A stretch of DNA of 34,752 nucleotides, from IMG/VR virus record IMGVR_UViG_3300047553_000037, positions 1 through 34,752 of that record; one strand, given 5' to 3'. Both the position numbers and the translations under genes were made by a program. Under the pieces are notes generated by a model that made no database searches, had not been told where the DNA came from, and worked only from the letters and a program-made list of their open reading frames with translations. Below are positions 1-6,488 of the stretch, in pieces. How positions within the stretch are numbered: the stretch's first letter is position 1; every line of letters begins with the position of its first letter. The stretch is from a virus.

Positions 1-265
1 GCAAGAAACCGCGCTCTCTGGCTTTGTCCCGATTGGACTCGACCCAGCCATGGCATCCAGTTACCCCAGAGCCACAAAGCAAAATCAGGTTTGCTGGTAG
101 GTGCAAGGTCTCATCTCTGGAGCCGCCCATTCGCCGAGGAACTCGGTGATGAACTGACCAGCCGAACATATCGCCCATGCCACCGCACTTCTCGCATCGG
201 TAATTGGCTCGGTAGAAAACTTGGAATCGAACTTCATCCCCTACTTTGAGTTTAGGTTTTGCCAT
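1..265 (-). CDS. HNH endonuclease, C-terminus cut by window edge
   Basis: The minus-strand frame opening at the ATG at 265 runs 88 codons and leaves the window, so the 3' end is missing. It carries a CEKCGG zinc pair (residues 24-29), a VHHRVPRRMGGS stretch with the HNH double histidine (H39/H40), PANLILLC supplying the Asn (N59) and a Cys, and CHGWVESNRDKARERGFL supplying the last His (H72). This is the complete order of a small zinc-bound HNH nuclease. Phage HNH proteins can assist terminase in packaging or act as free-standing nickases; the packaging genes are not visible, so the role is open. The ribosome-binding site is weak. The frame continues upstream to the stop of the preceding gene, so a non-ATG start is possible. 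Confidence 0.85.
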   Translation of the reverse strand, partial: MAKPKLKVGDEVRFQVFYRANYRCEKCGGMGDMFGWSVHHRVPRRMGGSRDETLHLPANLILLCGSGVTGCHGWVESNRDKARERGFL

Positions 266-368
266 TGGAGTCTCGCGTTCGATAAAGATTCTGTGCAACC
301 AGAGCAGATATGTTCGCTCGTCTGTAACGCCGTGACCGTAGCCAGTCTGCAAATCGGAATATCCTCAT
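252..368 (-). CDS. possible 38-aa hypothetical protein
   Basis: An ATG at 368 overlaps the TGA of the preceding gene as ATGA, the coupling used at several junctions here. The frame gives 38 residues rich in Arg and ends at 252-254, 14 bases inside the HNH gene. No domain is recognised. The alternative is that this gap is the 5' part of the HNH frame, which is also open here. I favour neither strongly. Confidence 0.3.
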   Translation of the reverse strand: MRIFRFADWLRSRRYRRANISALVAQNLYRTRDSNGKT

Positions 369-760
369 AGGTCAGATGCCACCTCTCCTGAATCTGTTTC
401 CATATCAGCATCGGTTTTGCCTTTCGCTAATGTTGCTCTTATCTGCGATAAATAAAAATTCACTTGCTCTGGTGTTGCCGCTTTTGTCCGAGTATCTTCC
501 AACTCCAACATATACCGCTGAGTGGCTTCTCGGTCTCTTTCGTTCTGTCGCTGTCGAACCCATTCTTTGTTGAAATATACTGGGGCGATAACCTTTTCGT
601 CATTCATGTAATGAACAGACACAAAATACTTTGCAAACTCAAAAGTCATGTCAGGCAACAGGGCAGAATCCCATGCAAGGATTTTCCCTTCATCTGCCTG
701 AAGGCGACCATCAAAGAGACAGGCGTAGGCAAAGAGTTGAGCAACCTCAGAACGGTTCAT
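365..760 (-). CDS. conserved phage protein next to replication initiator
   Basis: 131 residues. The N-terminal half (MNRSEVAQLFAYACLFDGR, then an ILAWDSAL helix and an FEFAKYFVSVHY helix) resembles a small helical family found in actinobacterial phages directly downstream of the replication initiator. The C-terminal half is charged and probably extended, with RQRQNERDREATQRYMLELE suggesting a helix. It overlaps the initiator gene by 14 bases, so the two are probably co-translated. A helicase-loader or loader-partner role fits the position but no ATPase motif is present, so this is inference. Confidence 0.7.
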   Translation of the reverse strand: MNRSEVAQLFAYACLFDGRLQADEGKILAWDSALLPDMTFEFAKYFVSVHYMNDEKVIAPVYFNKEWVRQRQNERDREATQRYMLELEDTRTKAATPEQVNFYLSQIRATLAKGKTDADMETDSGEVASDL

Positions 761-1493
761 TCTCTAACTCCCTTCCTTCTTCAGCGATGAACTTCTCAGC
801 AATCTCTAGCGCTCGCATAACTGAACTCTCGGTCCGTGTCATCCCACCGCCCCTCTGTGGCAATGGAGCATCAGCCCATCTCTCTTGGTTTAGCCAAGTG
901 GATGCGTGAGCCGTGAACTCAGGCTGGCGATTAGGGTCTTGAGCAAATCTCTTTGCTCCCTCAATAATCAAATCAACTGGAGCCTTCTTTAGCGCTTTTA
1001 GAAATGCTGTCCTCGCCGCGCCTTTTGCTTCTCTCCTTGGATAGATAGACCAAAAGAGGTTGAAATCCGAATCCGAAGGATTCGGTGTAGTTATATCTTT
1101 ACTTGGGATGGGATGGGTATGGGATGGGATGGGATGGGGAAGGAGAACTCCGTCAGGAGTCACGCCCTCTGTCACGCGTGACATTCTTGACTTTGCTTTC
1201 CGTTCAGCCGCCTTTTTACGCTCGGATTCAACTTTTTCCTTGGTAAATTGGTACTCATCGTAACCCAAAATCTTGATGTCATCTCCACAAATTTCCCACA
1301 AGTTTGCCGCAACTAAGGCTGAAATATGACGAGAATTTGATAGTTTTTTGACGAGATTTATCGGGATAATTCCATCAGTTAGGTAAGCGTTGGAATAACA
1401 GAGCGCTGTTATGTACAGGCGAAATGCTCCATCGCTTAACCCGATAATCTTTGGATGGTTAGGAAAACCATCATCAAGTCTTACCCAGGTCAT
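747..1493 (-). CDS. replication initiator / replisome organiser-like protein
   Basis: Read from the ATG at 1493, which has GGAG five bases upstream, giving 248 residues; an in-frame ATG at 1526 has no better support. The N-terminus (MTWVRLDDGFPNHPKIIGLS, then FRLYITALCYSN) is the winged-helix type start of phage replication initiators. A basic stretch and a Pro/His linker (PHPIPSHTHPIPS, about residues 118-130) separate it from a C-terminal DnaD-like region with FNLFWSIYPRREAKGAARTA. Known members of this class bind the phage origin and recruit the host helicase. The linker is encoded by a G-rich repeat on the plus strand (1105-1139), which could be part of the origin. Confidence 0.75.
   Translation of the reverse strand: MTWVRLDDGFPNHPKIIGLSDGAFRLYITALCYSNAYLTDGIIPINLVKKLSNSRHISALVAANLWEICGDDIKILGYDEYQFTKEKVESERKKAAERKAKSRMSRVTEGVTPDGVLLPHPIPSHTHPIPSKDITTPNPSDSDFNLFWSIYPRREAKGAARTAFLKALKKAPVDLIIEGAKRFAQDPNRQPEFTAHASTWLNQERWADAPLPQRGGGMTRTESSVMRALEIAEKFIAEEGRELENEPF
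1105..1139 (+). repeat. GGGAT-type G-tract repeat inside the replication gene
   Basis: On the plus strand seven runs of three or four G are separated by only two or three bases (GGGATGGGATGGGTAT and similar). This is an ideal G-quadruplex pattern and also looks like short iterons. It encodes the Pro/His linker of the replication initiator on the opposite strand. Confidence 0.8.
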
Positions 1494-1509
1494 TCTCTCT
1501 CCTTCAATG

Positions 1510-1884
1510 TTAGAAGTGGTGTCCACAATTAGGACATGATTTCTTCTTCTGGCGGTTCTCTACTTTTCGGCTGTCAATGAACTCGGGTAACACATAGACC
1601 TTGCAACGGTTACGAGTCTCTTTCAATCTCGCTACTCGCTCGGTCAGATGGAGAACGGACAATACACCCGATGCTGACCCATGGTGAAGTCCTAGCGATT
1701 CCGCCAACTCTTTCCATGTAGCGCCGTGTCTGCCGCGATTGGCTAGGTAGGTAAGCGCCGCAATCTGGCGCTTACCCGTGGTTCCATCTGAATCTTGAAC
1801 TCTCGCTCTCTCCTCAGATGAATCCGAACCTGACCAACCCGATGTGCCGTTATACGGGACTTCAGGAAACGCTAACTGTGTCAT
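1510..1884 (-). CDS. winged-helix DNA-binding protein with C-terminal zinc motif
   Basis: The start at 1884 is chosen because AAGGAG lies eight bases upstream; an ATG at 1914 would overlap ERF much further. The 124-residue protein has a disordered N-terminus, then a winged-helix segment (GKRQIAALTYLANRGRHGAT, WKELAESLGLHHGSASGVLS, LHLTERVARLKETRNRCKVY). It ends in SCPNCGHHF, a Cys/His group that could bind zinc. Small proteins of this form are common beside recombination and replication genes of actinobacterial phages. It overlaps the 3' end of the ERF gene by 23 bases. A regulatory or replication-accessory role is inferred. Confidence 0.75.
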   Translation of the reverse strand: MTQLAFPEVPYNGTSGWSGSDSSEERARVQDSDGTTGKRQIAALTYLANRGRHGATWKELAESLGLHHGSASGVLSVLHLTERVARLKETRNRCKVYVLPEFIDSRKVENRQKKKSCPNCGHHF

Positions 1885-2536
1885 CGCTTGACTCCTTAGT
1901 GGTTGAAGTTTCAACTACTGGGGAAGTGCCGACACGAACTTGAGCCTCCTTGAATGAAATTCGTAATGTCTCAAGGATTGATGGCTCTATCGCATCTTTG
2001 TACTTTGTGATGTAAGCGCCTAACTTTGCAAGGTTGTCCAAGTCGGATGCTTCAGCAATAGCCTTGGCGAGCATCTTGGTATCAACTACGACTTTCTCTG
2101 AACGCTCGTATGACTGAGCATCTGGGTCAATGTCATCTGTTGGTAGTGATAGTGATTGGAGGAGCGCTGTTCGAAATGCTACAGACATCGCCTTAGCGGT
2201 TGCCTTATCTCCTGAATCCATTGCCTCACCTACAACCGTGGCTTTAATTGCATCTCCGTTAGCACCAATAAATGTGTAAGTGACTTTGACTTTGACATGA
2301 CCCATGACTGTACGGTTCTTGCCAATCTCAACACTTGCATAATCGTATTCTTCAACTGTCGGTACCACGATGACACCAAACTTTTGAAGTTGCGGTGATA
2401 CAGCATTTACAACTGAATCAATACCTCGGAAATTAAATCCCTGAGCATTGTTGCGGTCTGTCTTTGCGATTGCTCCAACTGCCTTCATAACTTCATTGAG
2501 GGCTTGAGCGATAGGTAGTGCTTTTGTCTCTGACAT
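1862..2536 (-). CDS. erf: ERF-family single-strand annealing protein
   Basis: 224 residues. The N-terminal two thirds match the ERF superfamily: an IAQALNEVMKAVGAIAK helix, NFRGIDSVVNAVSPQLQKFG (about 35-54), beta strands through VMGHVKVKVTYTFIGANGD, then the hallmark GDKATAKAMSVAFRTALLQS (109-128) followed by LPTDD. ERF proteins form rings that anneal complementary single strands during phage recombination and genome circularisation. The Ser/Thr-rich C-terminal tail is variable in the family and may bind host SSB. The neighbouring Gam-like gene would protect DNA ends, so the two form a recombination module. Confidence 0.9.
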   Translation of the reverse strand: MSETKALPIAQALNEVMKAVGAIAKTDRNNAQGFNFRGIDSVVNAVSPQLQKFGVIVVPTVEEYDYASVEIGKNRTVMGHVKVKVTYTFIGANGDAIKATVVGEAMDSGDKATAKAMSVAFRTALLQSLSLPTDDIDPDAQSYERSEKVVVDTKMLAKAIAEASDLDNLAKLGAYITKYKDAIEPSILETLRISFKEAQVRVGTSPVVETSTTKESSDDTVSVS

Positions 2537-2548
2537 GGTTTCCTCTCT

Positions 2549-3091
2549 CTATTCGGTGACGAACTTGATTGATGTCTCGGCTGGAATCACTTCGACTTCT
2601 GGAACAATTTCGCCTTGGGTTGAAATTACCACACCTTCTTCAGTAATCAAAGCCTTTACTGCCGTTTTGTCTATATCAGTTTTGACTTTAAGAAGTGAAG
2701 GGTCGTTTGCGGTAGCCCATTCAATAAACTTGGCTTCATCTTTGAACTCGACCTTTGGCTGTCCAGCGGTAGTCTTGATGGTGCCATGGGGCAAAGATAT
2801 GCTTTTACGACCCTCAGAGCGCTGTGTAAGGGCGTAAGGGCGTAGGACTGCCTCAAAGTACAGGGAGTCCCTCTCAAGGGCTGTATTGACCGTAGAGAGC
2901 CATTCTGTGATGCGAACTATCTCGGCATCGTAGATGGCTTTGTTCTCGGCTTGCTTACGGCGAATGACTGCTAATTTGCGAATTGCCCAGTCAGCCTTTT
3001 GGTCGTTATCAACGACAAAGCCCTCATTTTCCGCTGAGATTGAAGATACAGCGGGACTATCGAACTCATTGATTTCTGGTTGTGTTGTCAT
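2549..3091 (-). CDS. gam: Gam-like host-nuclease inhibitor
   Basis: The start at 3091 (MTTQPEINEF) is supported by GAGAGGAG just upstream; a longer in-frame ATG at 3229 would run through the neighbouring membrane-protein gene and the promoter-like gap. The 180-residue product has a helical coiled-coil core (DWAIRKLAVIRRKQAENKAI, YDAEIVRITEWLSTVNTALE) typical of the Mu Gam family, whose dimers bind double-strand ends and block RecBCD/AddAB-type nucleases. A C-terminal part with KSISLPHGTIKTT and EFKDEAKFIEWA is also typical of phage Gam homologues. It is the first gene after a promoter-like element and heads the early DNA-metabolism block. Confidence 0.85.
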   Translation of the reverse strand: MTTQPEINEFDSPAVSSISAENEGFVVDNDQKADWAIRKLAVIRRKQAENKAIYDAEIVRITEWLSTVNTALERDSLYFEAVLRPYALTQRSEGRKSISLPHGTIKTTAGQPKVEFKDEAKFIEWATANDPSLLKVKTDIDKTAVKALITEEGVVISTQGEIVPEVEVIPAETSIKFVTE

Positions 3092-3097
3092 GTTGCT

Positions 3098-3114
3098 CCT
3101 CTCATAGCGAGAGG
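3098..3114 (-). promoter_or_regulatory. palindrome overlapping the gam ribosome-binding site
   Basis: On the minus strand CCTCTC and GAGAGG form a perfect six-base inverted repeat around a five-base loop. The right arm is the Shine-Dalgarno sequence of gam, and the left arm touches the putative -10 box. It could be a protein operator at the transcription start or a hairpin that masks the ribosome-binding site. Confidence 0.4.
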
Positions 3115-3141
3115 TTACACACCCCCAGTTGGGTATGTCAA
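3114..3141 (-). promoter_or_regulatory. candidate sigma70-type promoter for gam operon
   Basis: A perfect TTGACA (3141-3136) is followed after 16 bases by TGTAAC (3119-3114), four of six to the -10 consensus. The spacer contains AACTGGGGGTGTG, which recurs as AACTGGGGTGTG in the gap upstream of the gene at 14171. The position between lysis and early genes fits a separate early promoter. Confidence 0.45.
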
Positions 3142-3144
3142 ATC

Positions 3145-3423
3145 CTACAAGCCGATGATTTGCCCAACATAGACTGAAGCACCGACAACTGTAGCAATGA
3201 TTAAAGCGCCGACAGTACGGACCACCCACTCGGAGCGTGACTCCATCTTTTCAACTCGGTCAAGGATTGACTCCATAGCCTGTTGAAAACGAGCAGAATC
3301 AGATGAGTAGACATCGCGGCGAACATAAGTCTCGCCGATATTGATGTTGATTTGCTTGACTTCCGAAGTGAGGTCATCAAGCCTACGCATGATTTCTCCG
3401 AGGGTTGGTTCGTGTTCTGCCAT
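3145..3423 (-). CDS. coiled-coil membrane protein, possible second holin
   Basis: 92 residues. The N-terminal part (MRRLDDLTSEVKQINI, then FQQAMESILDRVEKMESR) is amphipathic and likely coiled coil. A single hydrophobic segment near the C-terminus (WVVRTVGALIIATVVGASVY, about 66-85) is a probable transmembrane helix. This coiled-coil plus one C-terminal helix architecture resembles XhlA-type lysis accessory proteins. It lies immediately downstream of the endolysin, which supports a lysis role, but a tail-associated membrane protein cannot be excluded. Confidence 0.65.
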   Translation of the reverse strand: MAEHEPTLGEIMRRLDDLTSEVKQININIGETYVRRDVYSSDSARFQQAMESILDRVEKMESRSEWVVRTVGALIIATVVGASVYVGQIIGL

Positions 3424-3431
3424 TTGATTTC

Positions 3432-3938
3432 CTATGCTGTGAACTTAGGGCGACCAAAGCCGACAATAGCGAGAGGTAAGCCTTTTTTAGTGCCTTTTTT
3501 GTAAGCACGAACTTTTTTGGCAACCTGTCCACCGTTTCGTTGGTCTCCTTTTTTGTCTGGGCTGGTATTTCCTTCAATGCAGGTAACTGTTCCGTCACCG
3601 TTATCTTTCAAAACAATTCCAACATGAGAAATACGGTCTACGCCATCTCCAGGGAAATCAAAGTAAACAATGTCGCCTGGTTGTGGAGTTGCTGTCTCTG
3701 CATCTTCCCAAGCCTTAGCCTTCTGGAAAGCCTTTGCTCCTGCAAGAGTCGAGACCGTATTAGGAATCTTGACCCCAGCCTCGTTACCGCACCAATTTAC
3801 AAATGAACCGCACCAAGGTAAGAAATTAGCCTTGGTGTAAGCGCCATACTTTGTTTCGTTATCTTTTGGACCTTCGATAGTTCCAATTTCCTTGAAGGCT
3901 ACCTGAAGGAAAAGTTCAACCGAACCCTTCTCCGCCAT
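3432..3938 (-). CDS. endolysin, CHAP-type peptidase/amidase
   Basis: 168 residues forming one CHAP (NlpC/P60-like) domain. The catalytic Cys is in PWCGSFVNWCG (C43), the His in RISHVGIVL (H105), and the polar third residue in CIEGNTS (E122 or N124). PQPGDIVYFDF before the His strand is the usual CHAP signature. CHAP enzymes cut peptide or amide bonds in peptidoglycan at lysis. No signal peptide and no separate cell-wall binding domain are seen, although the C-terminal KKGTKKG stretch is basic. The ATG overlaps the TAA of the upstream holin-like gene (TAATG), so the two are coupled. Confidence 0.9.
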   Translation of the reverse strand: MAEKGSVELFLQVAFKEIGTIEGPKDNETKYGAYTKANFLPWCGSFVNWCGNEAGVKIPNTVSTLAGAKAFQKAKAWEDAETATPQPGDIVYFDFPGDGVDRISHVGIVLKDNGDGTVTCIEGNTSPDKKGDQRNGGQVAKKVRAYKKGTKKGLPLAIVGFGRPKFTA

Positions 3939-4231
3939 TACTTTGCCTTCTTCTTTGCTACAGCCTTCTTTGCAGGGGCTTTCTTTGTTGTAAGTTTCTT
4001 GAGTCCTTCAGCCGCAACTACTTCAGCAATCTTACCGAAGGCTGGGTCTTGCTTATTGATATAGCGGAGGGCAACTGGCAGAACCGCCGCGATGCCTGAA
4101 GCCAAAATTGCCTTGATTGTGTCTGTATCAAGAGCGAACAGGTCTCCTCCTGTTGCCATGAAAGTTGCTGTCATTGCCGCTAAGAATGAGCGACCATAAG
4201 ATGCGAGCATTGCTTTTTGCTTATCGTTCAT
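3938..4231 (-). CDS. holin-like membrane protein with basic tail
   Basis: 97 residues. Two hydrophobic stretches (SFLAAMTATFMATGGDLFAL, about 14-33, and IKAILASGIAAVLPVALRYI, about 39-58) would form a hairpin of two membrane helices. The C-terminus is a Lys/Ala repeat tail (KKAPAKKAVAKKKAK) as in many holins, where it stays cytoplasmic. A good GAGGAG sits before the start. Next to the CHAP endolysin this is best read as the holin that times lysis; its exact family is not certain. Confidence 0.75.
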   Translation of the reverse strand: MNDKQKAMLASYGRSFLAAMTATFMATGGDLFALDTDTIKAILASGIAAVLPVALRYINKQDPAFGKIAEVVAAEGLKKLTTKKAPAKKAVAKKKAK

Positions 4232-4273
4232 TGTGAACTCCTCTACTAGATGTATAAATAATAACCTATCAGT

Positions 4274-4945
4274 TTATGAACCAAGGTAGATAAGACTCAT
4301 TTTAGGATTGTGGTCGCCTGTGTTCATAATGTCTAAATCACTTCCGCTGTTCTGCCAAACTCGCAACTCAACATAATCGTTTTTTGTCAAAGTAACTGCG
4401 TGGCAAGTAACGGTGCTGTGTGTATCAACTGAATTCGAGACTGGGTTGAAGTCAGAGCGAGCCAACTCAAGAGTGTTGTTTTTCAAAATATTGACCGCTC
4501 TATGCCCTGATGCTGAAGCCTCAAAAGCGACATTGCCTGTAATTATGTAACGCCCAGTTACGGGAACCGTCAGCCGTGTTGGATTTGGACTTAAATCCCA
4601 ACAATTCCATCCATCAGAATCAACTGCATCAAAGATTACTTTTGTTTGCGTGGCAGTTGGAATCGTTTGAGAGGATGTACGAGAGGCAGTAGGAGCAAGA
4701 GTTCTATCAGCACTAGCCACCATACCAATCCCTAGTAAGTCAGCCCCATCGTTTAGAAGCCAAACTTGGTCGGAGGGCTTTGGAGCGTAATTGCTTAAAT
4801 ATCGAACTGAAGGCAAGGTGAAACCATCGCTGGTTATCTGAACATCCATAGTGCGATTGGAATTGACTGTGATGACGGTGCCTTGGCGTAGTCTGAGTCC
4901 AGAGGGCGTTGCTTTAATTTGATTGACTAGGTAACTAATATCCAT
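4274..4945 (-). CDS. tail-tip protein with C-terminal C1q-like jelly roll
   Basis: 223 residues in two parts. Residues 1-85 (LRQGTVITVNSNRTMDVQI, then VWLLNDGADLLGIGMV) look like the small OB-type domain seen at the start of phage baseplate and spike proteins. Residues from about 95 on (PTRLTVPVTGRYIITGNVAF, then a hydrophilic loop and DYVELRVWQNSG, ending PKMSLIYLGS) have the strand pattern of C1q/TNF-like trimeric heads, which bind receptors on tail tips. It is the last structural gene before lysis. The stop is followed by a 42-base gap. Confidence 0.6.
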   Translation of the reverse strand: MDISYLVNQIKATPSGLRLRQGTVITVNSNRTMDVQITSDGFTLPSVRYLSNYAPKPSDQVWLLNDGADLLGIGMVASADRTLAPTASRTSSQTIPTATQTKVIFDAVDSDGWNCWDLSPNPTRLTVPVTGRYIITGNVAFEASASGHRAVNILKNNTLELARSDFNPVSNSVDTHSTVTCHAVTLTKNDYVELRVWQNSGSDLDIMNTGDHNPKMSLIYLGS

Positions 4946-6063
4946 CAGAATCTCCTGCTTCGCCCAATAGCGTTCATGGTAGAGGTTGGTGCAAGTGGAA
5001 TAGTAATTGCATCTAACATCAAGGTTGCATCAACTCCAGATGGCGAGCGCACAACCTTTACCAAGTCGTAGACATCGTGCGCTGGGTTCACAATTTGGTC
5101 CCATGTAATTTTTTCGGATGCCCCAATGACTTTCTTCAACTCAGCGCGAGCCGCTTCGGTAGCCTCGGCAACTGTAAGAATATTCGGAGAGGATTTGAAA
5201 AGCGGAACTGAGCCGTATGTAGTCACATAGGTTGGACTTGATGGGTTATCGTCAAAGGCTTCACCGATAACTCCGATAGTCAGGTTTGTTCCTTCACCCG
5301 TATAGATGACATGGTTATATGACTCATCGCTCGAAAGGTTGCGACCTAATTGGGTTAGGACTGAATCTTCTCCATCGGTGTACTCAACTAAAGCCTTGCC
5401 TAAATCTGGGTCTGGAATTGGTCTCATACGAGCCGTACCATTTTCATCAAAGTACAAATCCATTCCAGCCGACTCAGCAATTTTGAGACATTCTTTCCAA
5501 GGGTCAGATGACTGGTCAAGGCTTGGATAGATAATTGTTGTAACTTGATTTGTTGCAGGAAAGTCTGTTTTTACATTCGGGTAGCGGTCTTTAAGAATCT
5601 GAGCGATGGCAGTTTCTTTGGGAGTTGCATCTTCAATATAAAAATTATGGCTAGTCCACTTTGCCTTAGCAACTCTTAGACTTCTATCTGAGCCTTGGAT
5701 GTTAATTTTAACTCCAGCAGGGGTATCTGTAATTTCTACAGTTGTTATCTGAAAGACCCCAAGAGGAACCAATTCTTCCGTACCATCTTGATATTGAACG
5801 CCACGGTAAATCTTTACTTCACGGTTATATGGCAAAAAAACTGCTGAACGGTTATTTGTAGGGATAAGGGTTCCATCGGTATCAACGAACTCAAGAGAGC
5901 ATTGTCTACGGATTGAACGGCGATTATCAATAGTGACTTCTCCACCAATGGGAGATGCCGAACTCAGGATTGTTCCATTAGCCGTATCGTAAATCTCTAC
6001 CTTGATTTTGCTGATGTGAGACTTTCGAACTGACGAAAGGAATGTGTCAGTTACGGGATACAT
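4945..6063 (-). CDS. baseplate hub / minor tail protein
   Basis: 372 residues. The N-terminus contains a beta-rich domain with GEVTIDNRRSIRRQCSLEFV and REVKIYRGVQYQDGTEELVP, followed by LGVFQITTVEITDTPAGVKI. This is the arrangement of hub proteins related to T4 gp27 and of siphophage distal-tail proteins. ATPKETAIAQILKDRYPNV and WKECLKIAESAGMDLYFDEN form the second hub-type domain. It probably sits at the tail tip, joining tube to receptor-binding parts. Adjacent genes overlap it by one base at both ends. Confidence 0.7.
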   Translation of the reverse strand: MYPVTDTFLSSVRKSHISKIKVEIYDTANGTILSSASPIGGEVTIDNRRSIRRQCSLEFVDTDGTLIPTNNRSAVFLPYNREVKIYRGVQYQDGTEELVPLGVFQITTVEITDTPAGVKINIQGSDRSLRVAKAKWTSHNFYIEDATPKETAIAQILKDRYPNVKTDFPATNQVTTIIYPSLDQSSDPWKECLKIAESAGMDLYFDENGTARMRPIPDPDLGKALVEYTDGEDSVLTQLGRNLSSDESYNHVIYTGEGTNLTIGVIGEAFDDNPSSPTYVTTYGSVPLFKSSPNILTVAEATEAARAELKKVIGASEKITWDQIVNPAHDVYDLVKVVRSPSGVDATLMLDAITIPLAPTSTMNAIGRSRRF

Positions 6064-6488
6064 TATGGAGCGCCTACCTCAAAGTAATTGACCTTAGCAT
6101 TACGGATTAGATTGCCAATTGGTCCAACTTCGGTCCATGTTCTGTCTACAAAACGGACATACTTTTGGCGACCAAGTGGGTCATGGACATGGAGAACTCC
6201 TTGGAATGTTAGAACTGGATATAAGTTATCCCATTCTGTTTCTCCCTGTGTTGTGAACTCATAAGAGCCATCAATACCATAAATACTCGTAGCAACAACG
6301 ATTGTTTTAGATGCACCAAGAGGTTTGAATTGTCCATAAGACTCAACAATTTGAGAATTCAATGGTTGCTGAACTCGGAGCGAGCGCACCTTGATTGTTG
6401 GACTTTCAATAGCAGTAAAAGACCAAACACCAGGATTGGTAATTTGAATTGGCTCTGTTGATACATAGCCAGATGAAAGAACAGCCAT
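6063..6488 (-). CDS. minor tail protein
   Basis: 141 residues, beta-rich, with no catalytic motif. Features include SLRVQQPLNSQIVESYGQFK, IVVATSIYGIDGSYEFTTQG and VHDPLGRQKYVRFVDRTW, a pattern seen in the C-terminal segment of large actinobacterial-phage minor tail proteins. Here it is a separate gene between the FnIII/carbohydrate-binding tail protein and the hub, with one-base overlaps on both sides. A tail-tip structural role is inferred from position. Confidence 0.6.
   Translation of the reverse strand: MAVLSSGYVSTEPIQITNPGVWSFTAIESPTIKVRSLRVQQPLNSQIVESYGQFKPLGASKTIVVATSIYGIDGSYEFTTQGETEWDNLYPVLTFQGVLHVHDPLGRQKYVRFVDRTWTEVGPIGNLIRNAKVNYFEVGAP

Noticed and set aside
3092-3229. Longer Gam start at 3229
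   Set aside because: Would overlap the membrane-protein gene and promoter-like gap; the ATG at 3091 has a strong ribosome-binding site.
4232-4273. Promoter before the holin-like gene
   Set aside because: AT-rich with a loose TATACA but no acceptable -35 at normal spacing; only the ribosome-binding site is clear.
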